Positions 22,917 to 32,204 of a stretch of 64,000 nucleotides of DNA are shown in pieces; the first letter of the stretch is position 1; every line of letters begins with the position of its first letter. Origin of the DNA: Dehalococcoidia bacterium (GTDB taxonomy: Bacteria; Chloroflexota; Dehalococcoidia; Bin125); assembly GCA_022826965.1 (NCBI GenBank), contig JAJDTU010000013.1:186001-250000 (forward strand). Direction: 5' to 3'. The notes beneath the pieces were generated by a model that ran no database searches, had not been told where the DNA came from, and worked only from the letters and a program-made list of their open reading frames with translations. The position numbers were made by a program, and so were the translations under genes.

Positions 22917-24941
22917 CTACTCAGGCGAGACCGGGAGCCAGCGGGTATCCCATTCGGGGGCGAAGCTGAGGGCGCCCAGGTCGGCGTCGTCCTCGAGGGC
23001 GTAGGTGCGGACCTCCTCGTCGCTGAGGAGGTGGATTCGCTGGCCCAGCGGGATGGCGCGGCGGGCTTCTCCGTGGATGCGGAGGGTCGATTCGTGGGTC
23101 AGGCCGTCGGTGGATACTCGGACGCCGAAGAAGGCGCCGTCGTGGTTCTGGCGCAGCCAGTAGTCGTTCGGGCCAACCGGAATCCAGGCGACGCCGTCCT
23201 GGTAGCGGAAGGCGCGGTGGTCGTGCTCGACCGGGCTGAAGGCGTCGTCGCCCAGCGGGAGGACGGCAATCTGCGTCGGATTGGCCGGGTCCGAGACATC
23301 GAACAGCGTCGCCTGTAGACCGAGCTCCCAGCCGGTCTGCGGGTCAGCGTCGCGCCCGACCCCGAACAGCAGCCCGCCGCTGAGCGGATGTAGGTAGCGC
23401 GAGAACCCGGGAATCTTCAGCTCGCCAACCTGCTTCGGATCGGTCGGCTCGGAGAGGTCAAGCACATACAGCGGGTCGACCTGGCGGAACGTGACCACGT
23501 AGCCGACATCGCCGGCGAAGCGCACGGCGAAGATGCTCTCTGTCGCCCCCAGGCCCGTGACTCGTCCGACCTCCTGCAGGGAACCCGTCGGCCTCGTCGT
23601 ATGGTCGTCGTCCGACTCATGCGCGACTGCCTCCAGCACGGTCACGCTGCTCACCGTCGGCCACTTGCTCCAGTCGGTCGCGGCAACGCGCAGGTACCCC
23701 TCGTGCTCGGACAGGGACCATTGTGAGAGCAACTGTCCGGTTACGATCGCGCCTCCGAAGTAGGTCGGCTTCAGCGGATCAGAGATATCGAAACGGTGGA
23801 TCGCCGTGTCGCGCCACCAGTGATTCGGCGCCGCGAGGTAGAGCGAGTCGCGGGACGCATACACCGTCGGGTTGGTCGCCATGCCCAGCACCGCCACGCT
23901 GCCCCACGCGCCGAGTCCCTCGCCGTCCTCACTGATGTCGAACGATAGCATGAAGGCCGTGCTCGGCAGCTCGCCCCGGCGCGTCGGCAGCCGATCCTCG
24001 GGCGCGAACGTCTGCCCGCAGTCGACCGCGTAGCCGTGTGAGAACGTGCTCGCGGAGTGGTTCTGAAGTCCGAACAGCGGGAACCACTGTCCCAGCCGAA
24101 ATGCCTCTTGTAGCGCCACACTGTATCGCTCCGCGTCCCGATGCCTGGACCACGTGTCGAAGGCCCACGGCGATATCCAGGGAATCACGGAGCTGTGCTG
24201 CATCGCCACCCGCAGATCGTCGCCGACCAGTCGCGCGCTCAGGAAACGTCCGTCCAGGTTCAGTTCTCGCACCAGTTGCGGCAACGCGGCGTCGCTGATG
24301 TCGATCTCCAGGACTTCCGCCTGCTCCCGGTAGTACGTCAATGGATGCTGCGGTTTGGGCAGGTCGTCATCGTCAATTTCAAACGTCGCTTCCACGCCGT
24401 TGAGTTGCCGGACCACGATGGCCTTGCCTGCGCCAATCAACAGTTCCTGTCGGTGTCCAAGCTCGCGGAAGTCAATCCGGCCCACCTCGACCAGCGGCCC
24501 CTCCTCAGAGATCTCCGCGATTAGCAGGGACTGCGGTCGAAGAATGTAGAAGTGTGTCCCGTCGGTCTTGATGATGTCCGACTCGTCGACTCCACGCTCC
24601 TGCACATTGGTCCCGGTCTCCGACACTTCTCCCTGGTCGGCGGGAACCGACGTCGCATCTTCGCCGGCCGCTGCTTCTGGACCGCCACCGGTCTGGGGGA
24701 AGCCGGCATCGGAGTCGTCCGCCATCGCCTCTTCTTCCGCTTCTTCCTCCACTTCGTACGCATCCTCGCGCGCGCTCTGAATCGAGAGCTTCAGGTAGTG
24801 TTCGTGCAACTCGGCGCAGGTTGTAAAGCCGCGCAGGGTCGCGGAGTCGCCGGACTGGGCGAACGCGAAGTGCTGAGTCGCCAGGACCCCCACCGCGATC
24901 AACGGAGCCAACGCAACCAGCAAGAGTCGGGATCGGGTCAC
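22917..24941 (-). CDS. Secreted beta-propeller domain protein (Beta_propel family)
   Basis: 674 residues. A signal peptide (about 1-29, ending AFAQS) is followed by an acidic, Glu-rich segment (about 60-105) and the family hallmark TNVQERGVDESDIIKTDG. The remainder is a long propeller with repeated hydrophobic/Asp blocks such as VLDLSEPTDPKQVGEL and LFDVSDPANPTQIAVL. Members are exported proteins distantly related to WD-40 propellers, found in archaea and bacteria with no settled function. It is convergent with higA and followed upstream by an unrelated lipoprotein gene. Confidence 0.85.
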   Translation of the reverse strand: MTRSRLLLVALAPLIAVGVLATQHFAFAQSGDSATLRGFTTCAELHEHYLKLSIQSAREDAYEVEEEAEEEAMADDSDAGFPQTGGGPEAAAGEDATSVPADQGEVSETGTNVQERGVDESDIIKTDGTHFYILRPQSLLIAEISEEGPLVEVGRIDFRELGHRQELLIGAGKAIVVRQLNGVEATFEIDDDDLPKPQHPLTYYREQAEVLEIDISDAALPQLVRELNLDGRFLSARLVGDDLRVAMQHSSVIPWISPWAFDTWSRHRDAERYSVALQEAFRLGQWFPLFGLQNHSASTFSHGYAVDCGQTFAPEDRLPTRRGELPSTAFMLSFDISEDGEGLGAWGSVAVLGMATNPTVYASRDSLYLAAPNHWWRDTAIHRFDISDPLKPTYFGGAIVTGQLLSQWSLSEHEGYLRVAATDWSKWPTVSSVTVLEAVAHESDDDHTTRPTGSLQEVGRVTGLGATESIFAVRFAGDVGYVVTFRQVDPLYVLDLSEPTDPKQVGELKIPGFSRYLHPLSGGLLFGVGRDADPQTGWELGLQATLFDVSDPANPTQIAVLPLGDDAFSPVEHDHRAFRYQDGVAWIPVGPNDYWLRQNHDGAFFGVRVSTDGLTHESTLRIHGEARRAIPLGQRIHLLSDEEVRTYALEDDADLGALSFAPEWDTRWLPVSPE

Positions 24942-25041
24942 AGAACGCTCCCATCAATCAGTGGCGACAATCTATCGCGCCTGACGATCAGACGACGGCG
25001 GACCGTGCTGGGTTCCCCGCAGCCCGCTAAGCCGATCTTGG

Positions 25042-26157
25042 TCAGCCCTTGCCGTCGGCCGTGTAGAAGCCGCAGTGGTTCAGGTTGTTCTGGACTGGAG
25101 TAGAGAACATCTCATGGAGATCGACGATCATCGCTTGAATGCCGAACTCCGGCAGCGATACCGAGAACGTTGACGATCGGACCATTGCCTGCATGAGGGA
25201 CCATGGCGCCGGAGCGTGGGCCTCGACGCCATCGCTGAGCGAGTAGATCGCCCACTGCTCCTTGCTCGCCGGTTGACGGTCGAACCTGAGCACGACGTCC
25301 GTGTCCCAGGGCGGAACCTCCCTCGAGTCACGAGGGCGAGGCAGATTGGCCAACTCGACGTTGAAGTGGCCGTCCGGCTTGCAAGTCAGGACCAGCTCAA
25401 CCGGGCCCTGCCGCGTAACGACGTTCGGATCGGCAAAGGTGACCGTCGTTTGCAGCCGAGCTCTCCGCAGGTTCTCCGACCTGTACGACACCCTGTCCGA
25501 CACCTTGCCTTCGGCGACAGTGAGCGGCTGATGGTCCGCCGGCGGTTCGATCACCTCGAGCGGCTCCTCTTCGCCGCAGCGTTCGAGATGAGCTTGGACC
25601 GGGGTTGAGAACAGAGTGGCGAGATCGAACTTTGCCGGTCCGACGCCGAGCTGAGGGATATCAAGCACAGCGACCGAGGCTTTGGCCAAATCGGAGAAGA
25701 GAATGTCCGGTTCGGTGACGGTGGCGTCGTATCCGAGTGTCGCTGCGTAGGCTCTGGAGACACTCCAGGACTGTCGCAGCGGAGCGTCTCCATCCAAGCT
25801 CACGTTGACCGTGACAGGATCGAGGGACGTCTCCGGCAGGTAGTAAAGAGAAATCCCCAGGTCTCCGTCGTCGCAATAGACGTTCAAGGCCGACAACCCG
25901 TACCTGCCACCATCTGCGGAAACCAAAAGGGTCACGCTAATGAGGGCACCGCCGGCGGCTTCAGGTGCGGCATAGTAGAACACAGGGCCGAATGCGGGAC
26001 CAGATGGACCGGAGGGGCCTTCATCGGCAACCCCGGCGAGCTCGTCCTCGGCTCGACTCATGTCAATGGTCGACTCCGGCTCGTCGTCGCGGCAGGAGAT
26101 CGCCAACAGTGCGAAGGCTGCAATCATCAGGAGCACGCTGAGCGCTCTGCACCACAC
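25042..26157 (-). CDS. Lipoprotein with two paired-Cys modules of unknown function
   Basis: 371 residues from a GTG at 26157, which puts a hydrophobic signal (RALSVLLMIAAFALLAISC) at the N-terminus and leaves the upstream hairpin outside the gene; an ATG at 26223 would make that hairpin coding. After a Pro/Gly-rich spacer come two copies of the same module (about 92-196 and 262-365). Each begins with a Cys in a hydrophobic strand (NVYCDDGDLG, LTCKPDGHF) and ends with a Phe-Ser-Thr-Pro-Val-Gln block and Cys-Gly (LFSTPVQAHLERCG, MFSTPVQNNLNHCG). The lipoprotein at 48747-49808 carries a third copy. The Cys pairs probably form disulfides outside the membrane. No known family recognised. Confidence 0.72.
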   Translation of the reverse strand: MWCRALSVLLMIAAFALLAISCRDDEPESTIDMSRAEDELAGVADEGPSGPSGPAFGPVFYYAAPEAAGGALISVTLLVSADGGRYGLSALNVYCDDGDLGISLYYLPETSLDPVTVNVSLDGDAPLRQSWSVSRAYAATLGYDATVTEPDILFSDLAKASVAVLDIPQLGVGPAKFDLATLFSTPVQAHLERCGEEEPLEVIEPPADHQPLTVAEGKVSDRVSYRSENLRRARLQTTVTFADPNVVTRQGPVELVLTCKPDGHFNVELANLPRPRDSREVPPWDTDVVLRFDRQPASKEQWAIYSLSDGVEAHAPAPWSLMQAMVRSSTFSVSLPEFGIQAMIVDLHEMFSTPVQNNLNHCGFYTADGKG

Positions 26158-26191
26158 CTGTACGACTTCCTGAAATGAAGGTAGGCACGAA

Positions 26192-26217
26192 TCAGGGCGG
26201 CCAATCGGCCGCCCTGA
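26192..26217 (-). terminator. Strong hairpin after the acyl-CoA dehydrogenase gene
   Basis: A perfect 11-bp stem (TCAGGGCGGCC and its inverse) with a four-base loop lies 25 bases past the acyl-CoA dehydrogenase stop. No T-run follows, so it is either a rho-assisted or imperfect intrinsic terminator, or an mRNA-stabilising structure. Confidence 0.5.
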
Positions 26218-26242
26218 CTGCATTTCGCCCCTGCAAACCGCG

Positions 26243-27418
<1,176 letters not shown>

Positions 27419-27540
27419 GCTGAACCCCTTCTGCGGGTCGTCCCTGGTTCGTCCAATCGCATCAAGTCTAACGCCTGCTTCGATCGATACCGTCCCGCCG
27501 AGCTGCCCAATCGCTGGTAATGTGAGCTTGAGCGGGGCGA

Positions 27541-29949
27541 GTGGACAAGCCGGGCATGGGCGACGTGCCACCTCTGCGAAACCTGACATCGGGCGTATGG
27601 TTGTCGGCGCTGCTGACGCTCGCCGCGCTCGTCCTCAGCGGCTGCATCTTCGGCGGCGAATCCGAACGCGATCTGTCCAAGCACTTCCCCGCGCCCGCCG
27701 ACGAACAGGCAGCGCCGGTCGAGCAGCAAGCCGCGACAGCCGCCCAGGGCGATGGCTCAACCGATTCGGCTGACGGAGCGTACACTCCTCCCGCGGAGGA
27801 ACTCGAGAATCTCGACGTCGCGCCCCCCAGCGCCCGCTTCGCCGTCCAGAGCTTCTTCCACCTCGTCGCCACCGGCGATCTGTTGAGCGCATACCAGCGG
27901 ACATCGACCGAGACGAAAGAAGCGATCTCCGCTGAAGCGTTCGTGCAGCGCTACAAGGACGTCTGGGCCGAGGCGACGATCGGCGGCTTCACCTGGGAAG
28001 TCGTGGCCCAGGAGGACGAAAACGCATCCTCGCACGAGGTCATCCTGCGCTACCAGACCACCTTCTTCGGCGAGATCGAGGAAATCGTCCAGGCGCGCAC
28101 ATTGCGACAGCCCCACTGGGTCGTCAACTGGACGCCCGACCTGATGTTCAGCGGCCTCGGCTCGCCCGGTTACCTGATCAAAGCGCTGGTCGAGACGCCG
28201 CCGCGAGGACAGATTCTCGACCGAAACGGAGTGGTCCTGGCGGGCGAGACGGAAATCATCATCGTCGGCGTGCATTGGGACTCGATCTCAAACGAAGAGT
28301 TCGTGCTCAGCTTCTTCACCGACCGGGTCGGACTCGAGGAAGAGGATGTCCGCGCGATCATCTACCAGGACGTGCCCTCATATCAGTTCATACCCGTCGC
28401 CGCGCTGGCCCTCGACACCTCAGCCGCGGTCATCGCAGAGTTCGAACAACTCGCCTCTCAGGGCATCCTCGTCACCCGCGAGTCCCGCCGTTTCTATCCG
28501 TATGGCGACCTCGCCTCGCACGTGATCGGCTATCTGCAGGAGATCAATCCGGAGGAACTGACCGAGTGGTTCGTCGAGGGCTATCGCGCCGGCGACATGG
28601 TCGGTCGCGACGGCATCGAGCAAGCGTTCGAGCGCGCCCTCGCCGGCCGGCGCGGCGGCAGCCTGTTGGTCGTCGACGGAATCGGCCGTCCCGTGCGCGA
28701 AATCATCAGCCGACCGGCAAGTCCGGGGGCCGACATCCGTCTCACGATCGATGTCCGCGTCCAGCAACTGGCCGAGGAAGCGCTGGGCGAAGAATCGGGA
28801 GCCGTAGTCGCCATCGACCCGCGCAGTGGACACGTGTTGGCGATGGCCTCGTTTCCCCGCATCGATCCGAACACGATCGTGGACGGCGTCACCCAAGAGG
28901 AGTACGAGACCTACTTCTTCGACGAGCGCCAGCCGTTCATCAATCGGGCCGTCGAGCAGGTCTATGCGCCCGCCTCGACGTTCAAGACCGTCACCCTGGC
29001 CGCCGCGCTCGAAGGCGGCGGCTACGAAATCGCCGACCGCGTCTCCTGTCCCGCCCAATGGATGAAGGTCGGCGATGAGCCCTTGCGCAACTGGAAGGAC
29101 ACCGACCAGGGGCGCATCACCCTCTCCCAGGCGCTGGCCGAATCGTGCAACACCGTGTTCTACGAGGTCGGCTTGACCCTGGACCGGATCGATGAAGATC
29201 TCTTGCCATCCGTCGCGTCCGGGTTCGGGTTCGGACGACCGACGGGAATCATCGGTCTGAACGAGGAAAGCGGCGTCAGTCCCGGACCATCCTGGAAGAC
29301 GGAGCAGCTCGACGAAGCCTGGTACACGGGCGACACGATCAACATGAGCATCGGTCAGGGCTTCGTCGCCGTCACCGCCCTGCAGATGGCGAACGCCTAC
29401 GCCGCCGTCGCAACCAATGGCGTGGTCAACACGCCGATCATCGCCCAATCGATCGAGCCGGCCGGTCAACCGCCGACCATAACCCAGCGGCGCTCGATCA
29501 GCGTGCTACCGGTCTCCGCCGACACCCTGGAGCAGCTCCAGGCCGCGCTGCGGACGACGATCTCCCAGCCCTACGGCACCGGTTTCTACGTCTATCAGGG
29601 CAGCGTCCTCAGAGTTGCCGGCAAGTCGGGCACGTCCGAGGACCAGATCCTCGATCCGGAAGCCCTTGAGGAACTCGAACAGGACGCAGCCGACGAAGCC
29701 CAGCAACAGCAAGAGATCGAAGTCGAACTCAACAGCGACGATTCGAGCTCGGATCAGGCGGAGCAATCGGACGAAGACGAGAACGAACAGTCCTTCAACA
29801 ACGTCTGGTTTGCGGGTTGGGCGAACTTCGAGGAACCTCGCCTCGTGGTAGCCGTCGTACTCGACAGCGCCCGCTCGGGCTCAGATGACGCGGGCCCTGT
29901 CGTTCGACGCGTCCTCGAGGGAACCATTCTCAACAACTGGGTACCTTAA
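27541..29949 (+). CDS. Penicillin-binding transpeptidase with NTF2-like domain and lipobox
   Basis: 802 residues. The N-terminus has a hydrophobic segment ending LVLSGC (Cys35), so it may be a lipoprotein rather than a simple membrane anchor. A Gln/Ala-rich linker precedes an NTF2-like MecA_N domain (about 98-200), a PBP dimer domain (about 215-390) and the transpeptidase: STFK near 479, SCN near 535 and KSGT near 694. It cross-links peptidoglycan; the layout resembles class B PBP2a/PBP3-type enzymes. Between KSGT and the last strand (VWFAGWANF) sits a roughly 50-residue acidic Gln-rich insertion, which is unusual. GTG at 27541 is used; ATG at 27556 is possible. Confidence 0.88.
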   Translation: MDKPGMGDVPPLRNLTSGVWLSALLTLAALVLSGCIFGGESERDLSKHFPAPADEQAAPVEQQAATAAQGDGSTDSADGAYTPPAEELENLDVAPPSARFAVQSFFHLVATGDLLSAYQRTSTETKEAISAEAFVQRYKDVWAEATIGGFTWEVVAQEDENASSHEVILRYQTTFFGEIEEIVQARTLRQPHWVVNWTPDLMFSGLGSPGYLIKALVETPPRGQILDRNGVVLAGETEIIIVGVHWDSISNEEFVLSFFTDRVGLEEEDVRAIIYQDVPSYQFIPVAALALDTSAAVIAEFEQLASQGILVTRESRRFYPYGDLASHVIGYLQEINPEELTEWFVEGYRAGDMVGRDGIEQAFERALAGRRGGSLLVVDGIGRPVREIISRPASPGADIRLTIDVRVQQLAEEALGEESGAVVAIDPRSGHVLAMASFPRIDPNTIVDGVTQEEYETYFFDERQPFINRAVEQVYAPASTFKTVTLAAALEGGGYEIADRVSCPAQWMKVGDEPLRNWKDTDQGRITLSQALAESCNTVFYEVGLTLDRIDEDLLPSVASGFGFGRPTGIIGLNEESGVSPGPSWKTEQLDEAWYTGDTINMSIGQGFVAVTALQMANAYAAVATNGVVNTPIIAQSIEPAGQPPTITQRRSISVLPVSADTLEQLQAALRTTISQPYGTGFYVYQGSVLRVAGKSGTSEDQILDPEALEELEQDAADEAQQQQEIEVELNSDDSSSDQAEQSDEDENEQSFNNVWFAGWANFEEPRLVVAVVLDSARSGSDDAGPVVRRVLEGTILNNWVP

Positions 29950-29953
29950 CCAA

Positions 29954-30385
29954 ATGCGCCGCTCCCGATTTCGACGCCTCGTTCAGCGTGCCCTTGACGA
30001 GATTCCTGAGGAACTCGCGGGACGTATGGAGAATGTGGTCATCCTCCTGCGCAATCAGCCGACCGAGGAGGAGCTGGAGTCGCTCGGCCTGGGACCGCGG
30101 CAAACCCTGCTCGGCCTCTACGTCGGCCGCCCGCTGACCAGCCGAGGCTGGTACGGCGAAACCCTGCCCGACCGGATCATGATCTATCAGCAGCCGATCG
30201 AGAGCATCTGCCGCAGCGAGGAGGAAGTGATCGAGCAGGTGCGCGAGACCGTACTGCACGAAGTCGCCCATCACTTCGGGATCGATGACGACCGCCTCGA
30301 CGAGATCGGCATCGCGCCGCCGCCCAGGAACCACGTGCGCGGAGCGATCAATCTGACCGAGCGGCGCACGCCCTACCTCGAGTAA
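29954..30385 (+). CDS. Minigluzincin-like metallopeptidase family protein
   Basis: 143 residues from the ATG at 29954, four bases after the PBP stop. The zincin motif LHEVAHHFGIDDDRLDE gives His102, Glu103, His106 and a downstream Asp ligand, as in the Zincin_1 / possibly-zinc metalloprotease family. The preceding MENVVILLRNQPTEEEL and GLYVGRPLTSRGWYG are family blocks. The physiological substrate is unknown. It probably forms an operon with the penicillin-binding protein. Its end overlaps the convergent glycerate kinase gene by 13 bases. Confidence 0.87.
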   Translation: MRRSRFRRLVQRALDEIPEELAGRMENVVILLRNQPTEEELESLGLGPRQTLLGLYVGRPLTSRGWYGETLPDRIMIYQQPIESICRSEEEVIEQVRETVLHEVAHHFGIDDDRLDEIGIAPPPRNHVRGAINLTERRTPYLE

Positions 30386-31491
30386 CGCCGCAGCAACCGT
30401 TCCGCCGCAGCCGACACCAACTCGTCGGCCCGCGACATCGCCTCGTCTACCGACATCCCCGCGGGCGTAGATGCCTCGTTGTCCAGCAGTCCCGGCAGCT
30501 TCGCCGAGCCCTCGACCAGACCGGCCACCGCGAGGCACGGCACGTTCGCATCTCTCGCGAGCGCAGCCACGCCGGCCACAGTCTTCCCATATGCCGATTG
30601 CGTATCCAGACGCCCCTCGCCGGTGACCACCAGGTCGGCCTCGGCGATCCGGGCGGCCAACTGCACCGCCTCGGAGACGGCGGCGAACCCGGACTGCAAC
30701 GTCGCGCCGCAGAATGCCATCAGCCCGGCCCCGAGTCCTCCGGCCGCTCCGGCGCCGGGGATCTCGGCGACCCTCGCGTCGAGGTCGCGCTCGACGATCG
30801 CGGAGAAGTTGGCCAGCGCACGGTCGAGCTCAGCGACGCACACCGGATCGGCGCCCTTCTGCGGCCCGAATATGGCGCTGGCCCCTTCGCGACCGAGCAG
30901 GGGATTCTGCACATCGCACAAGACGGTCACACCGATGGTTGCAAGCCCGGGGTCCAGATCGCGGACATCGATGCGCGCCAGACGCGCCAGCGCCGCCCCA
31001 CCGGGAGGCAACCGATGTGCCTCGTCGTCGAGCAGGGCTGCGCCCAGCGCTTCCGCCATGCCCGCGCCTCCGTCGTTGGTAGCGCTGCCGCCGACCCCGA
31101 CCAGGATTCGCTCCACACCCGCGTCGAGCGCGTGCTTGATCAGTTGCCCGGTGCCGTACGTCGAAGCCCGTCTCGGGTCGAGTTGATCGGTCTGCAGAAG
31201 GCTCAGGCCGGACGCCGCAGCCATTTCGATTACCGCGCAACGGCCGTCATCGATGCGCCCCCAGCGGGCATCGACCGGCGCCCCCAGCGGTCCATCCACT
31301 CGCGCGATCGATGTCCGACCACGCGCCGCATCGACGATCGCCTCGACCGTGCCCGGCCCGCCGTCCGCCATCGGCGCAGTGTCGATTGCTGCGTCAGCGA
31401 ACACCGCCTCGACGCCGCGCCGCAGGGCGGCCGTCGCTTCCACCGCCGTCAAGCTGCCCTTGAACTCCTGCGGCGCGACGACGATGCGCAT
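30373..31491 (-). CDS. Glycerate kinase (GlxK/GarK type)
   Basis: 372 residues, the family length. It opens with MRIVVAPQEFKGSLTAVEA, followed by PMADGGPGTVEAI, VGVGGSATNDGGAGMAEALG, CDVQNPLLG and VTGEGRLDTQSAYGKTV, all diagnostic of the bacterial glycerate kinase family that phosphorylates D-glycerate, usually to 2-phosphoglycerate. It links glyoxylate or sugar-acid breakdown to glycolysis. It lies three bases after a small membrane-protein gene and 13 bases into the convergent metallopeptidase gene. Confidence 0.92.
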   Translation of the reverse strand: MRIVVAPQEFKGSLTAVEATAALRRGVEAVFADAAIDTAPMADGGPGTVEAIVDAARGRTSIARVDGPLGAPVDARWGRIDDGRCAVIEMAAASGLSLLQTDQLDPRRASTYGTGQLIKHALDAGVERILVGVGGSATNDGGAGMAEALGAALLDDEAHRLPPGGAALARLARIDVRDLDPGLATIGVTVLCDVQNPLLGREGASAIFGPQKGADPVCVAELDRALANFSAIVERDLDARVAEIPGAGAAGGLGAGLMAFCGATLQSGFAAVSEAVQLAARIAEADLVVTGEGRLDTQSAYGKTVAGVAALARDANVPCLAVAGLVEGSAKLPGLLDNEASTPAGMSVDEAMSRADELVSAAAERLLRRYSR

Positions 31492-31494
31492 CGT

Positions 31495-31680
31495 TCAGTC
31501 GCCCGTGCCGATCCCGAGTATGCGCAAGATGCCGATGATCAGAATGGCCACGACCGCCAGCAGAAGGGCCAGCCTGATCCGCCGATAGAACGAGACCAGG
31601 TTGCCGAGGCTCAGAAGCCCGCGCATGTAGAGGACGGTGATCAGCACCGCCAGGACGACGATCGCAATGAGGATGGTCAC
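31495..31680 (-). CDS. Small membrane protein, two predicted helices
   Basis: 61 residues from the GTG at 31680 (VTILIAIVVLAVLITVLY). Two hydrophobic segments flank a short basic loop (FYRRIR). The gene is packed three bases upstream of the glycerate kinase start and four bases downstream of a small zinc-ribbon gene, so it belongs to that transcript. No family recognised. A start at 31731 would overlap the zinc-ribbon gene and add polar residues before the first helix. Confidence 0.6.
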   Translation of the reverse strand: MTILIAIVVLAVLITVLYMRGLLSLGNLVSFYRRIRLALLLAVVAILIIGILRILGIGTGD

Positions 31681-31684
31681 TGCT

Positions 31685-31852
31685 CTATCGTACGTGCCGC
31701 CGGAAAATCCGCGGTCGAGCGCCGAATCCACAGATCACGCACACGACCCGGCGTCCGTGAGACGCGGTCGGGCCGGCGCAGCGCGGACAAACGGAACTGC
31801 CCTTGAGCGGTCGCGGCGAAGAAACCCTGGGAGCGTCAATCGGCTGGAGCAT
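31685..31852 (-). CDS. Small zinc-ribbon protein
   Basis: 55 residues from the ATG at 31852. Four cysteines in a CPRC...CVIC arrangement (SSVCPRCAGPTASHGRRVVC, then VICGFGARPRI) suggest a zinc ribbon with a basic C-terminal tail (RIFRRHVR). It stops four bases before the small membrane-protein gene that leads to glycerate kinase. An ATG at 31915 in frame is possible. Function unknown; support is the motif and the tight packing. Confidence 0.45.
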   Translation of the reverse strand: MLQPIDAPRVSSPRPLKGSSVCPRCAGPTASHGRRVVCVICGFGARPRIFRRHVR

Positions 31853-32026
31853 CAGCGGCAGTTGGGCGCCGCGAGCGATCGGGCCGGAGGCTGAACCATG
31901 TACGCTGCTCGACATCTTCGCATCCTGTACGTACGTTCTGTTAACTCAAAAGTTAGTACGCACGTGCAGCGTTGTCAATTGTGTCAGTTGCCTGGGTGAC
32001 ACAGCACCGGAACGGAATCGACGGCC
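31853..32026. promoter_or_regulatory. AT-richer intergenic region with two inverted repeats
   Basis: It holds TAACT-CAAA-AGTTA (31942-31955) and TGTGTCA...TGACACA with a ten-base spacer (31980-32003), next to GTACGTAC (31927-31934). It lies upstream of the minus-strand zinc-ribbon operon, so the repeats may be operators or a promoter region. No known regulator site recognised. Confidence 0.4.
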
Positions 32027-32161
32027 CTACTGCTGCTGATCCTCTGGTCGATCGAGCCAGTCCACGAAATCGCGCATCTTCTCGTTCAGCGTGTCGTAGC
32101 GGCCGCGATCGGCGGCGACGAGAATGCTGACGAACAGGATTGCCAGACCGATCTCAACCAT
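32027..32161 (-). CDS. Short hydrophobic-headed protein, 44 residues
   Basis: The frame from the ATG at 32161 has a strong RBS (GGAGG, six bases upstream). The product starts MVEIGLAILFVSILVAA, one short membrane-type segment, followed by a charged amphipathic tail (NEKMRDFVDWLDRP) that ends DQQQ. It is divergent from mtaB, 43 bases away. No family recognised; the RBS and coherent membrane-plus-helix layout are the support. Confidence 0.5.
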   Translation of the reverse strand: MVEIGLAILFVSILVAADRGRYDTLNEKMRDFVDWLDRPEDQQQ

Positions 32162-32204
32162 GTCACGCCTCCGTTACCGCTGCTTGTCGGTATCGTAGTT
32201 GGGC

